From Rhabditophanes sp. KR3021 (taxonomy: Eukaryota; Nematoda; Chromadorea; Rhabditida; Alloionematidae), in contig CAUJLY010000006.1 of the NCBI GenBank assembly GCA_963281155.1, positions 4,464,001 to 4,528,000 of the forward strand: a DNA stretch of 64,000 nucleotides, in the 5' to 3' direction. The translations under genes and the position numbers were made by a program. Below are positions 1-10,844 of the stretch, piece by piece. The notes under the pieces were generated by a model. That model was not told the DNA's origin. It saw nothing but the letters and a program-made list of their open reading frames with translations, and ran no database searches. Position 1 is the first letter of the stretch; each line of letters begins with the position of its first letter.

Positions 1-426
1 CGTGTGCCTCATAATATGTGTAGTGATATTCAGCGGCTAGGATCAGGAATGTTACGCAACCCAATAAGTGAGACCAAATGTTGCCTGTTTCTGTGTGAAT
101 GCTTAGGATGGATTTGAAACATTCTTTGTACGAATACATTGGTGGACGGTACCCTTTTACCAAGTATTCATTGTCCTGATACCAATCCGGAAGAGAATCA
201 AAGTGCAATAATCTGGAAGAAAAGTTTGAAATTCTTTCTTTGATATCTTCTATTTCTTCTTTGATGTCTTGTTCAATCTCTTTGAAATTAAGTAATCTCA
301 AAGATTCAGAGTTTGTCCGTCTTCTGACTGAGGTTTTAGTTGTTTCTTCTAAGAAGTAATTAATATTTACTGTTAAAAAGGAATCTTACCTGAGATATCA
401 GCCAAAAAGTTGTTGCATCCCTTCAT
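1..426 (-). CDS. Adiponectin-receptor-like membrane protein (PAQR family), 5' part only
   Basis: Two exons are visible, 390-426 and 1-348, joined by a 41-base GT-AG intron (349-389); the rest lies left of the window. ATG is at 426-424, with an acceptor-like TTTTTAAG just upstream. The first part is a charged, soluble N-terminus rich in Glu and Lys. It is followed by the PAQR entry signature: LPDW, then KGYRPPM, then the hallmark block ending IHTETGNIWSHLLG, and the beginning of the first membrane helix. In the family, AdipoR-type proteins are seven-helix receptors with a cytoplasmic N-terminus and a zinc-dependent ceramidase-like core. Nematode PAQR-1/PAQR-2 control membrane fluidity. The zinc-binding residues are outside the window, so activity cannot be judged. 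Family assignment is firm; which paralogue it is remains open. Confidence 0.9.
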
Positions 427-1272
427 GATTGGTCTTAAAAAATCAAATATAAATTAATAAGAGCTCTATTTTATAATTTCTACGAAAATGAACGATACTG
501 AAAATAGATAAAATTATCAAAAATAAATAGTCACATAGATAGCCTATTATGGCCGTTTCTGTGTGTCTCACCTACAAGCAATTGTTAAATTATTTACTGA
601 TTTAGATTCTTGTTATAAATATGACACTTAAACTTATCAAACAAAAAGCAACGACTATAAAACTGTCTTAAATTTATCTGGTAACTGGAAAAGGTATTGC
701 GCTATAAATTATACAATTTTGATAGAAAAGATTAGATTAATTATTCAAAATGTGGTTTAGTTTAAAAAAATCATAATATAATTGCAAATTAAAAAAAGAA
801 TTGGTGCATAATAATGGTAGTGCATTAAATGTATCATGATCAGACCACTTTTAAATGTTAAAATAAAAGACAGGAATGTAGTAGTTTTATTCAAGTTGTT
901 AATTATACCTTCATAAAGTTGGAAATTAAGAGCGTGAGTGGAATCAATTCAATTTCATATATGTTACCTCAATTTATTGAAAAGATAAATGTTTAATCAT
1001 AAAGGGCACAAATAATGGAAGCTTTAGTTGTCTGAATAAAAAATTTGTTTTAAAATATCATATAAAAGTGTGAGTGCAATTGTAATTGAAGGAATATTGA
1101 ATATTTAACAATATTATACTTTGTTCAGGAGTTTAAACACTGCATTGGGTGGAATTAAATTTGTAAAAAATATATGATTAATGGAAGATAATTATTGTTT
1201 TATCAATAATGTTTTCGTTTCGACTCCATATTGCGAGATGTCAAAGAATTCTTGTCAGCATTGTTATCATAC
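427..1272. other. Spacer between PAQR-like gene and sorting nexin
   Basis: About 850 AT-rich bases. It should hold the 3' untranslated region of the sorting nexin and the promoter of the PAQR-like gene, both on the minus strand. No convincing coding exon, RNA gene or repeat seen. A minus-strand sequence near 570-580 reads as a splice donor (TTGTAG then GTGAGA) and could mark an untranslated leader exon, but this is weak. Confidence 0.5.
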
Positions 1273-4258
1273 TTACTTTTGAAATTTGTTTGCCAAGGCT
1301 TCAAATTGACGCCCAATATTCAAATAAAAGTCTGCTTGTTGACCGAAAAATGTGCCCAACATTGAATTGAAGTCGTCTACTCTTTCATTAGTTAAGTGAT
1401 TTATCTCTGCTAGGGTGGCGTAACTCGTAATGTCTACGTTTCTTTGCACCATCTTGGCTTGATCAGCTGTGACTTTTCCATCTGACAGCAAACGTTCGTT
1501 TTCCTTCAGCTTGCTAAGACATGATTTATGCACGTTAAGAATATCCGGAACCGAAGATAAGAGCCCTTTGTAAGTGTAAAGCCAGTCTAATGTCACTTCA
1601 ATATTTTTCTTTGCATGCGTTTCGTGATCATCACCAATCTTACTTAATATTCTAGCTGATTCTTTGATAGCAGGAGACAATCCACGATTTTTTGCAAACT
1701 TATCATCATCAAAAGCGATGTACAATGCTTCAAAAGCATCTGACAATTTTCTGAAATTAGCTTTATGCGGACCAGCCATTCTTTTTTGTGTTTCAGCCAG
1801 TTTGTCATGCAAGATACGCACACTTTCGTCAACTGCTTTAGAAGAACGATTAAATTTTTCCGTTTGTTGCTCCCTAAAATATAATAGTTAACAAATTGTT
1901 CGTTAAATGACACAGACAACTTTCCAACTTTTTTGTCTGTTCAAATTCATGATTGTTATGTCATAGATCACTTACACAAAAGCAGTTTGTAATGGTTCGT
2001 CAGGAACGCGGAGGGTTTTAAAGAAGTTTCCTCCAACGTATTCGTCCTTCTCAGCCTGGCGCTTTCCGATTTTCCACTGTTTTTCATCATTACAAGAAAT
2101 AAAATGCTTCCATACCTCAGACTGAGAGAGAACGGGATGGTTGCAAATTTTATTTACCCATAATTGGAGAATGTTTTTGCGATGCTCAATCAAATCTTCT
2201 TCATACCTTCCAGAAACCTGTTTTTCTGGAAGCGGTGGAATTGGAATAAGTAAGAATTTGGTAGCAAGTTGGTCATGAAGCCAGTCAAAGTGTTTGTAAC
2301 GTCTAGAAACTTGAACATTATTGCCAGTGTTTTGGAGTTGATAGGCGATAAAACTCTTAAGCCCCTTGAGTTTACTCTCTTTTTTTGGGTCATCCACGAT
2401 ACAATTGACGACAGGGCCATCACAAACCCACTCAACGTTGTCATTATTTCTAACGATGGCAAACATAAAAAAGTCATCCACTTTCGTCTGACCTAAGATA
2501 TAGGATTCCATCCCGGATTTGACAAAATTTGAAAATCTATTAATTTGCTTCATTTTAGCTGTACCCTGATTTTTGTTGGGATTCATACCGGAACCATCAA
2601 TTCCAGCTGACTTTGAACGAGAAACAACTGACCGATTTCCAGGATTATTGACTCCAATTACATTTGTTCCCTGAACAACATCCTGAAAAAGAATAAATAG
2701 TTAATAAAAGTTTTTTATAAACACATCATACTACAAGCAAAAATTATATTTATCTAGTTAACAGCCAAACAATATCTTTTTAAATAACATTTTTACGCTT
2801 TATTATTCAAAATAACACAAGACAAATAGTTACGAAACAGTAGTATAAACCTTTGAACAGACTAAATGAACTTTTGAAGAAGAAGAATGGCTTGGGCTTT
2901 TGGTATTTGAACTGCACGATTTTAAGCAACCAGCCTCGTCATCAGTGCTTATATCGGTTCTGGATTCAGAAACACTATTTAAATGAGCACGAGATTCGCG
3001 CCTCGAATTTTTGCGAGAGTAATGAGAAGCTCTAACACTTCCAGCACGACCTTCGTCAATACTTTTCCGAGCCTCCTAAGTTTAATTTTTAATAACAAGT
3101 AATTAAAATATACCTTAATCTGGGAAAAAGTTGACATCAAGTCAGAATCAACCGAACCAATAGATCTCGCTCTAGCAAATATCATTGTCAAAATATTTAA
3201 TCTAAAATGTTAAATATGTAAGTATATTACTGCCTGCACAAATCTGCAAAAATACTACAACCAATCCTTAACTCAAAAATAAAATGTTTAATGAATAAAA
3301 AGGGAAAAATATGTCCGGTTGCCCAAAATCCGAAGACAGATAAAAAAGAATAAAAGATATATTTGAATTTCTAATTTTAGTCTTACAATTAGCAAGTGAC
3401 TGCGCCTTTGATATTTTATATTTTGATGGTAGTATAGTAGTCATATAACAAAAGATATAACTTAAAAAGTTTATACAACTTTGATATAGTGTTTGGTTTT
3501 GGGCTAATTTGTCTTTAGGGAGATAAAGCATATTGTTATGTAAGGCCTTCAAAAAGATTGTATGTGATTTTTATTGCTTTTTTAACTATTAAATAGGTCA
3601 AAAAAATACTTACCCTTATTTCTTCATCTTCACTAGTCCATTCGTCGTCAAATTCATCAAAACTTTGGGTTCCTTGATGTGATGGTGTTTGAGCTTGAAC
3701 TTGTTGAACTAAGTTGGGAGCACTACCGGGTTTTGGTGGATTTACCAGTGGAGGATACACTAAAAACAATAAAGCCATTATTTTTATACTGCTACTTACA
3801 ACTAGCTGCTTGCGGTGAAGCTCCATGAAAAGGAGGTGGTGGCAAAGGTGGTTGAGGTTGAACAACATTTGTATTCTCCCATTCTGTATCGAATGCATTT
3901 AATTTTTTGACTTGCGAATAAGCTGGAACTACTGGTGCAGAAATAGCACTTGGCGTTATCTTAATCATTAAGTTATAGAACTCTTAAAAATATTTGTTAA
4001 AACATACTGGCTGAATTACTTCAACATATGAACGAGGAAATAACCCATTTTTTCCTTTATTGTTTCGGCCTTCCATCCACCCGCCATCAACATTCTAAAA
4101 AAATTAAGTTACATAGAATCAAAATATTGGAATCTGTAAATAAAATAGATTTGTTCCATTACCTCTCTGATTATAGTCAAAATCTCATCCGTTTTAATTG
4201 TAAGCTCTCCGGTTCCAGGCTGAGCATCGAAATCATAACATGCACGAACTTGTGACAT
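1273..4258 (-). CDS. lst-4: SH3-PX-BAR sorting nexin (SNX9/18/33 family, LST-4-like)
   Basis: Seven exons give one open frame of 673 residues: 4163-4258, 4008-4094, 3800-3959, 3614-3759, 2851-3075, 1976-2682 and 1273-1873. All boundaries are GT-AG and all phases agree. Residues 1-61 form an SH3 domain (ACYDFDA near the start, GGWMEG, FPRSYV). A Pro-rich and acidic linker follows (DEFDDEWTSEDEE), then a Ser/Arg-rich stretch. A PX domain near residues 295-400 carries RRYKHFDWLHDQL and IPPLPEKQVSGRYEE. The C-terminal 220 residues are a helical BAR domain. In the family these proteins bind phosphoinositides, dynamin and WASP and shape endocytic membranes; C. elegans LST-4 also acts in phagosome maturation and negative regulation of LET-23/EGFR-Notch crosstalk. 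The stop codon TAA sits inside a perfect donor-like sequence (AAAA/GTAAGTATG), so a longer C-terminus is conceivable, although the protein already ends where SNX9 ends. Confidence 0.92.
3114..3185 (-). CDS. lst-4: Alternative first exon of the sorting nexin, giving an SH3-less isoform
   Basis: This exon begins at an ATG (3185-3183) lying shortly after an acceptor-like ACATTTTAG (3202 upward), and it ends at a GT donor after ATTAAG. It joins the exon at 2851-3075 in phase 0, giving a 534-residue protein with PX and BAR but no SH3. It cannot be an internal exon of the long form: the only acceptors available leave it out of phase with the exon ending at 3614, whereas that exon joins 2851-3075 directly in phase. 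The encoded start is MIFARARSIGSVDSDLMS. The likely explanation is a second promoter inside the 538-base intron, with trans-splicing at the acceptor. Confidence 0.6.
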
Positions 4259-7200
4259 TTAAGGGCTATAAAAATTATGATATCATCATTTAAGAGTAAA
4301 AATATAGTAATAAAAGTAAATAAATGCTAACTTCTTCGAAACAAAGACTAAGTAATTGAAAGTATGACGAAGCTATAACAAAAATTTTGAAAAAAGTAAT
4401 GTAGTGTCCCAGTGATTACGTTATTAGTTACAGGCCCTTACGTTGGAAGTGTTTATCAATAATTGTATATACGTTCCAATCGAGTTTAACTCGAGTAGTA
4501 ACAAAATATCAATAATATTTTTTAGCAAAAAAGGGATGTTAGTAAGGTTAATGTATTTAGCAAAAAGAACAGATGGTATAAGTAGATTATATGAAAAGCT
4601 CAGATGACCAGTCACAACTGTCGCTTAAAATGGTTTAACCACTGAGTCATCAACACCAGTTGCCTTGAGTAGAAGAATATCAACTGTTATCAAAAAATTA
4701 ATCAAAAGGAATGACTAATAAACACAAGAAATGTATTAATCCATTCTATTAATCAATAGAAAATAAAGGCACACTTTCGTCTGTCATACTTTTGTAAAAA
4801 GTGTTGGATATGACTACAAATCGATGTAAAAGTATTTTTCTTTATTAAAGATATTAAATTTAAGGCAAGCGTCAAAATCACATTCATATTCAATAAGTAT
4901 GTGTTGTGATAAATATCAAGGCCAAAAATAATAAACATTGGAATACCACACTTTATATACATTCAATTTCATTAAAATGACCTAGCATATGGTGACTAAG
5001 CAAGACCGATCATTGAATGATTTGCTTAATATTTACCGTTCAAATCAATATATTTACTTTAATTTTAGAGTTTATGATTTCGTCTTAATTTTTGTTATAT
5101 ATTTATGCATATGTATAATTAAAATCATTCCAAACTAGAAGATGGTTATAAAAAAATTACCACGATTACTTAATGATCATTTATGTAAAAGACCAACATT
5201 GGTGCAATGAAACATGATCAAATTTTATTTATATAATATAATCAAAATGAATATTGGTATGTTTTGTTTTTTCAGTTTATATATTTCCTTTCGCTGCTCA
5301 TTCATCTCATGATTTTTGTCACAAATTACTCCAATCTCACATAATATAGCCTATTTATGCTTGCTTTTTAAATGTTGTCTATGTAATCATGTTTAAGCAA
5401 AACCATTCCCTACTAAAAGATAAATTTGTATCGTTTTGCTCGTTTAGATTGTTTTTTTTCATTATTAAATTGGATTCAATTCTTGACAGGGTTAAGCATC
5501 CCTATAAATCACCAAATTACCATGTACATCTCAAAATCATTTTACAGACTCATATACAATTATAACAAGAAGTATATTAACGTGAAAAGTTCCTTATCAA
5601 ATTTGATAATTCAAATACACCAATATTAATGCTTTATTTTACTTAAGAAAGCGTCGTGTGTACGTGGCCACAAAAAGCAACATCAAAAATAGTGAATTAT
5701 ATTTATCTATTCCGTGATTAAAAATCATAGTCTATTCAAAAACTATTATTAATAAGAAAATGTCCATTGTTGCATTAAAGTTTACTTTTTTGGTCTAATT
5801 AGTGTGAGAAAGTTAGGTGAACTTGTTTCTTTTTTGACGATTGTCTCCTTGTTCTATTTATGAACGAATATTTTTTGGCAATCAAATGCAACGATCGCGT
5901 ATTATGCATATTTGTATAGTAGTATATTATAAGGCCGGCTTTTTACTCATCTATGCATATATACTATTCGAGGTTATAATAATTTGATTTCCATACTTAC
6001 TATTAGGATGTAGGAATGAATAGTTCCTATAAAGGTAGTATAACAACCTTCATTCATTATAACCACCAACATATAGAGATATCCTCGGACAATCAGCCCA
6101 CAGAGTTGTCTTTCCAATAATCAGATTGACTTTCAATGGAGAGGCACAGAAGAGGAGCTGCCAGCCGATGACACAGGCATTACTTTTATTATAATGCGGT
6201 CGGTTAGTTGGTGTCGTCGCGGTAAAGAAGTTGATGTCCTGTGCTGTTTTATTATTTTATTACAATTTGGTTGGCTTGTATTGTGGTGCGATTTCCGTTT
6301 AAATAGAAAAAATACTTACCAGCTCTAAATAGACCAAATTTAAGGAAATTGTCAACAAGAATAAGATGTACGAGTTACTGCTTTTTTAGCATTCATAAAT
6401 TATTTCTTTAAATTAGAACGCTACTACCGTATGTATCCCATAAAAAATGTATTTTGCACAAAAACATGGCCTGTTATGCATGTCCAAGATATTTTTCTCA
6501 TTAATCTTTTACCATCTTTGTATGACAATTACATATGAATGAATGTGTGTAAATTATATTACAAATGTTGACGCCTATTTGGGAGTCTCTTTTCTCTATT
6601 CAACTCTTGTAGCTTGATCTACGCGCCAAGGTTAGTTGATGAAGAGTGCCATTTAAGTTGGGTGTAGGACTTTTTTAGATGACATTATTGATTAATTTAA
6701 GATAATCCGACCAAATATTTGACTTACTTTATTTTAATCCACTTAAACTTTCATTTTTTATTCTTACTTCAATATTTTTTAAATTGACACTTTTTGTAAT
6801 ACTAAAATATTCAATTATAAGCAGTTAGTTGTGATGCTATTCATGATAACAGTATATTAGTATATTATTATTAACATTACTAGCATAATATAAGTGTAAA
6901 ACATTAGATCGTATAAATATTATCAAAAATAAATTTGTTATGCTAACATTAACATGCATCAAACTCATTACAGAAAGCCTTTGAGTATTATCATGGTGAA
7001 CCGTTTTCGGTGACTGCTATCTTCTAAAATTCATAAAAATAAGGAAGGAAGCAAATTAACTTTTCAATCATGTGGTGCTTTATTTTTTCGATAATAAGAC
7101 TTTATGTTATAACTAATCATTTGTAATCGGTCGGTAATGTGCATGCTCATTTTTTATTTTAATACAATTCAATAGTTAAAATTGCGATCTGTTTATTAAA

Positions 7201-8171
7201 ATATTTCAAATCATGGTATCTTTCTATTAATATCAAAATTAATTTTTTATAAAACCATTCCACTCTTTAACATATCATTCAGCTTTATGCATTCTAACTG
7301 CACCGAGTAACATTATTTTTTAAAGTAAAAATGTCTAATTGATAATATCGTGTGTATATTCAATGCCATAAGACAATATTTATAACATTTAACTTTGTTA
7401 TAACCATTTTTTAAGACTCCTTGTTATTTATAGCCAAAGTAGAGGACCGTGCCACAACACTGTATATTTGTTAATAATGCAACGGTTTTGCATCCACATA
7501 TGCTTCCATGTGTCTGTTTATGAGCATATTTATATATATACATAAGCTTGTTCATTCAACAAAGTATCCATCCAACTAAAAGCTTAGATAACAAAAATTA
7601 CATTTCTTTATTTGATTATTTTATTGCTTACACATTAATGTCACTTTTATACTACTTATATGTAATTTTTATAAATTCACTCATTTTTATTCCTGACATA
7701 GGTTGCAGGAGGCTACCCATCACGATACCCAAATCATCAACAGACAAAATTTGCTCTTTTGGTCATGGCAATTGGCCTTTCTTTAGTAATAAAGCTTTAC
7801 CAGCCATCATTGGGTCTCTTTAGTCTGTGCAATAATTTTTTGGTTTTGTTTAAAACTAAACACAGACTGCAGCTAGTATAATTGGTGCACAATCTAGAGC
7901 TAAGTAAAATAGCAGCTTTTATATCTTTACTTTGGTCATTGTATTGACTTTGGCATAAGTAGTTACTTCCATCTATTTTACTGACTGCCCTTTACTACTT
8001 TATTATTCCCATTTATTATACTTAAAAAACTTTCTCTTCCTTTACAGATCAACATATTATTATCACCATTTCGATTGTTTTCGTCCTTTTCACCCTTTCC
8101 TACCACAATAAACAAATAATTATAAATAAGTATAAATAATTTTAACTTGCTTTCTAGACTGTCCCTGAATA
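4259..8171. other. Large spacer: divergent promoter region of sorting nexin and BCL9-like gene
   Basis: Roughly 3.9 kb between two divergently transcribed genes, mostly AT-rich with no recognisable protein. Acceptor-like sequences lie at about 8047 (CTTCCTTTACAG) and 8157 (TTGCTTTCTAG), just before the BCL9-like start, so leader exons probably exist upstream. The patch at 6060-6240 is listed separately. At 7702-7881 about 60 codons stay open directly after an acceptor-like ATAG; I cannot assign them. Confidence 0.5.
6060..6240. promoter_or_regulatory. GC-richer patch, possible promoter or leader exon of the BCL9-like gene
   Basis: This stretch has clearly more G and C than the surrounding kilobases, ends in a plus-strand donor-like CGTCGCG/GTAAAG, and lies 2 kb upstream of a gene whose start codon follows two acceptor sites. 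That pattern fits a transcription start with a non-coding first exon. No conserved motif was identified and no protein reads through it. Confidence 0.3.
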
Positions 8172-10259
8172 ATGATGACAGAATTAAATGGTATTAACAA
8201 TGTAAGTGATTTCAATACTCCACCTAGTGAACAAAACGGATTCTGTGCGCCTATTCCTCCAAATCAGCACCCACACAGTAATCACGACTCCCACAGAATG
8301 AATGGAACATCGCCTTACACAATGCCGAATTCTATAAATGGCAATTTCCATCCTAATGGACTCAAGAATAACCAACAACAAAATATTATTCCTCAGAATA
8401 ACGGCTTTTCGGGGGAAGAGCAAAGCAAACTTGTAAATTACACTTATTTGTATACATCTGAAATGGCAAATTCCGCGCTTCGCGATGTTGTTACCTCACA
8501 TTGTAATCATATGAATGACTGGCACAGGATAAATGTAACAGAATCAAATAATTATATTAAACCTATCATTTCCAAATCGACTAACAGCAGTCTTAATGGA
8601 GACGACACTAATAGTACTAATAAAGGCACCAAACGAAAATATCCATCTCCCAAAGAAGACTCACTTCCCGAATCTGGGCCATCAAGCGTTACTACGCCTG
8701 TCAGTATGCCAATATTAACTAATCAAAATATGGTTCCATCAACAAGCACTTACACTAACCATCCCTCACCACATATCAACAAATTTGAATCAAATGATGA
8801 TGATAATCCTTTGCGAAGAATGGAGAAAATGACACAAGAACACATTACCGATCCTAAGATTTCGAACCGTAACACTCCTACCAATAATGGGGATTTGAAT
8901 ATGGCAAATAAGAAAGAAATACAGGAGAGACAAGCAAAGATGGAGAAACTGGTATCGATGGAAAAGATATTAGGCTGCACAGATAAGAATCAGCCCGATA
9001 TGTTCAAAAATGCAAATAATTGGGAAAAGAGCGCTTTGCCTAACAAACTTCAAAATGGCGTAGACCCAAGATTTAGACCTAATTATGGTCCTGGTGGATA
9101 TCCGATCCCAAATAGGCCCCCAATGAATGGGTATCCAATACCTGAAAATGGTGCAAATATGTCGAAAGAAATGCACATGCATATGATGCAATACCAGCAA
9201 CAACAACACCTTCAACAATCTTCGCAACCACCATTTTATCCAAATGGTACTAGAAATCCTTCGTATCCAGGCAATATTTCTACCCCTCCTGTAAGTCAAC
9301 CATCAAATCAACCTATGTTAAATGGTAATAACGGGTCTGCGCAAATGATACCACAAATGTATCCAAACGGATCTATTCCTCAACAGCAGCCAAACCCTCA
9401 GTATCCTCCACAACAGCCAAGTATGAGTGGTCCGGTAAAATCTCCATCGTACAATGGAATGCCTCCCAATAATTTACCGGCCAATTATCCTGGACAAAAT
9501 AATCAAGGTATGCCACCGCCAACTCAACAACAATTGATGCCACCTCCAGGGTATGTAAATAATGCAAGATATCCTCATCCATCAATGCCACCTCCAGCGG
9601 GAAATGGAATTCCTCTAATGTCTCCTGGGCAAATGCCACAAAACGGGATTCCTCAAATGTTGCCAAATGGAATGCCGCCCAATAGTATGCATCCTCCTGG
9701 TTCAATGCCGCCGAATGGAATGCATCCTAATGGTATGTTACAACAAGGTATGCAGTCAAATGGAATGTCTCCATCAAATATGCAATTAAATGGTATGCCT
9801 CCAAATGGAATGCCCCCAAATGGAATGCTACAAAATGGAATGCCTCAAAATGGAATGATGCCAAATAGTTCATTACAAGGAGGAATGCATAATATGCACG
9901 GTTCAAATGGAATGCCACCATCATCAATGAATGGAATGCCTCCTCCATCTATGAACGGAATGCCTCCTCCATCTATGAACGGAATGCAACCTCCATCCAT
10001 GAATGGTATGCAAGGTATGGGGCAGATGCCGCCATCTTCAATGAATCAAAATGGCGGCCCACCATCAGGAATGATTCCAAATGGTATGGGGCAAAACGGA
10101 GGACATCCAGGAATGCCACCTCCAAATATGCAACACAACATGACCCAAAATATGCAATCAAATGGCATGCACAACATGCAAATGGTCGGAACACACCCTA
10201 ACCAAAATAATATGCTTCCTGGAGGAGGAAGAAACTATGAAGGCATGCCTATGTATTAA
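8172..10259 (+). CDS. BCL9: BCL9/Legless-like Wnt/beta-catenin co-factor
   Basis: One uninterrupted exon of 695 codons. The start is an ATG-ATG pair preceded by an in-frame stop and, 14 bases upstream, by an acceptor TTTCTAG. Residues 92-121 match homology domain 1 of BCL9/Legless (YLYTSEMANSALRDVV, ending in a Trp-His-Arg), the segment that grips the Pygopus PHD finger; the vertebrate hallmark is an F/Y-S-T-E-M-A-N core. Residues 245-270 (KKEIQERQAKMEKLVSMEKI) match homology domain 2, the amphipathic helix that binds beta-catenin. A basic cluster near 151-157 (KGTKRKY) could be a nuclear localisation signal. The rest, from about residue 300, is a Pro/Met/Asn/Gly/Gln low-complexity tail, as in BCL9. 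In flies and vertebrates the protein tethers Pygopus to beta-catenin in Wnt transcription. Assignment rests on two short motifs in the right order plus the same architecture. AATAAA polyadenylation signals lie at 10527 and 10726. Confidence 0.75.
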   Translation: MMTELNGINNVSDFNTPPSEQNGFCAPIPPNQHPHSNHDSHRMNGTSPYTMPNSINGNFHPNGLKNNQQQNIIPQNNGFSGEEQSKLVNYTYLYTSEMANSALRDVVTSHCNHMNDWHRINVTESNNYIKPIISKSTNSSLNGDDTNSTNKGTKRKYPSPKEDSLPESGPSSVTTPVSMPILTNQNMVPSTSTYTNHPSPHINKFESNDDDNPLRRMEKMTQEHITDPKISNRNTPTNNGDLNMANKKEIQERQAKMEKLVSMEKILGCTDKNQPDMFKNANNWEKSALPNKLQNGVDPRFRPNYGPGGYPIPNRPPMNGYPIPENGANMSKEMHMHMMQYQQQQHLQQSSQPPFYPNGTRNPSYPGNISTPPVSQPSNQPMLNGNNGSAQMIPQMYPNGSIPQQQPNPQYPPQQPSMSGPVKSPSYNGMPPNNLPANYPGQNNQGMPPPTQQQLMPPPGYVNNARYPHPSMPPPAGNGIPLMSPGQMPQNGIPQMLPNGMPPNSMHPPGSMPPNGMHPNGMLQQGMQSNGMSPSNMQLNGMPPNGMPPNGMLQNGMPQNGMMPNSSLQGGMHNMHGSNGMPPSSMNGMPPPSMNGMPPPSMNGMQPPSMNGMQGMGQMPPSSMNQNGGPPSGMIPNGMGQNGGHPGMPPPNMQHNMTQNMQSNGMHNMQMVGTHPNQNNMLPGGGRNYEGMPMY
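9927..10010 (+). repeat. 24-base tandem repeat inside the BCL9-like coding region
   Basis: Three and a half copies of a 24-base unit coding for Met-Asn-Gly-Met-Pro-Pro-Pro-Ser start at 9927, 9951, 9975 and 9999. Differences between copies are mostly silent (AAT/AAC, GGA/GGT). It sits in a wider stretch (about 9650-10170) of looser Asn-Gly-Met-Pro repeats. Confidence 0.9.
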
Positions 10260-10844
10260 TTGTAGAATTTATTAGCCCAAGAGATTCTTTAATTCGCTAG
10301 TGCCTATTCAAAACTTCAATATTAATATTCAACTTTTGCCTAGTGCGAAATCTTTATAAATTACCTGTGAAAATAAATTTTGACGCTATTTAACAAAATT
10401 CGATTTAAACTTCAAATCATAGTTTAACAAATTAATTTTAAAGAACCTATATGTAATCAAATATGTATTTAGGTTTTATTTTTGGCCGCAAATCGATCTC
10501 ATATTTATTGAGTATAAACAATTTCAAATAAAAAGCATTTTTAAATATAATTTCGTGTTTTGTATATATCTATATCTGGCGACTATTGTTGTTCTTTTTT
10601 ATTATTTTTATAAGTTTGTATTTAAGAAAGTAGTATTTAAGCATTTTGAAAGAAATGTGTACCATCTTTTATTTATTTCTACTCGAGCTGAATTGTACAG
10701 ATTTATGTATTAATATATTTTTCCAAATAAACAATAACTTATTGACGTTTGTATGATACAATTGACTTTATTTCTATAATAAATACATGACATACATTGA
10801 ATGAATAAATTTATAAAAAGAACATCCAAAATATTAAAATTTTT
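10260..10844. other. Convergent 3' region between BCL9-like and ltd-1-like genes
   Basis: AT-rich sequence between two stop codons facing each other. Plus-strand AATAAA occurs at 10527-10532 and 10726-10731. On the minus strand a TTTATT complement (AATAAA) lies near 10767. No coding potential seen. Confidence 0.6.

Noticed and set aside
3114..3201. This exon as an internal exon of the long sorting-nexin form
   Set aside because: Both available acceptors leave one base where the preceding exon ends in phase 0, giving a stop; direct joining of 3614 to 3075 keeps the frame.
9373..10194. Antisense open frames across the BCL9-like tail
   Set aside because: They arise from the regular Met-Asn-Gly-Pro codons of the real gene read backwards.
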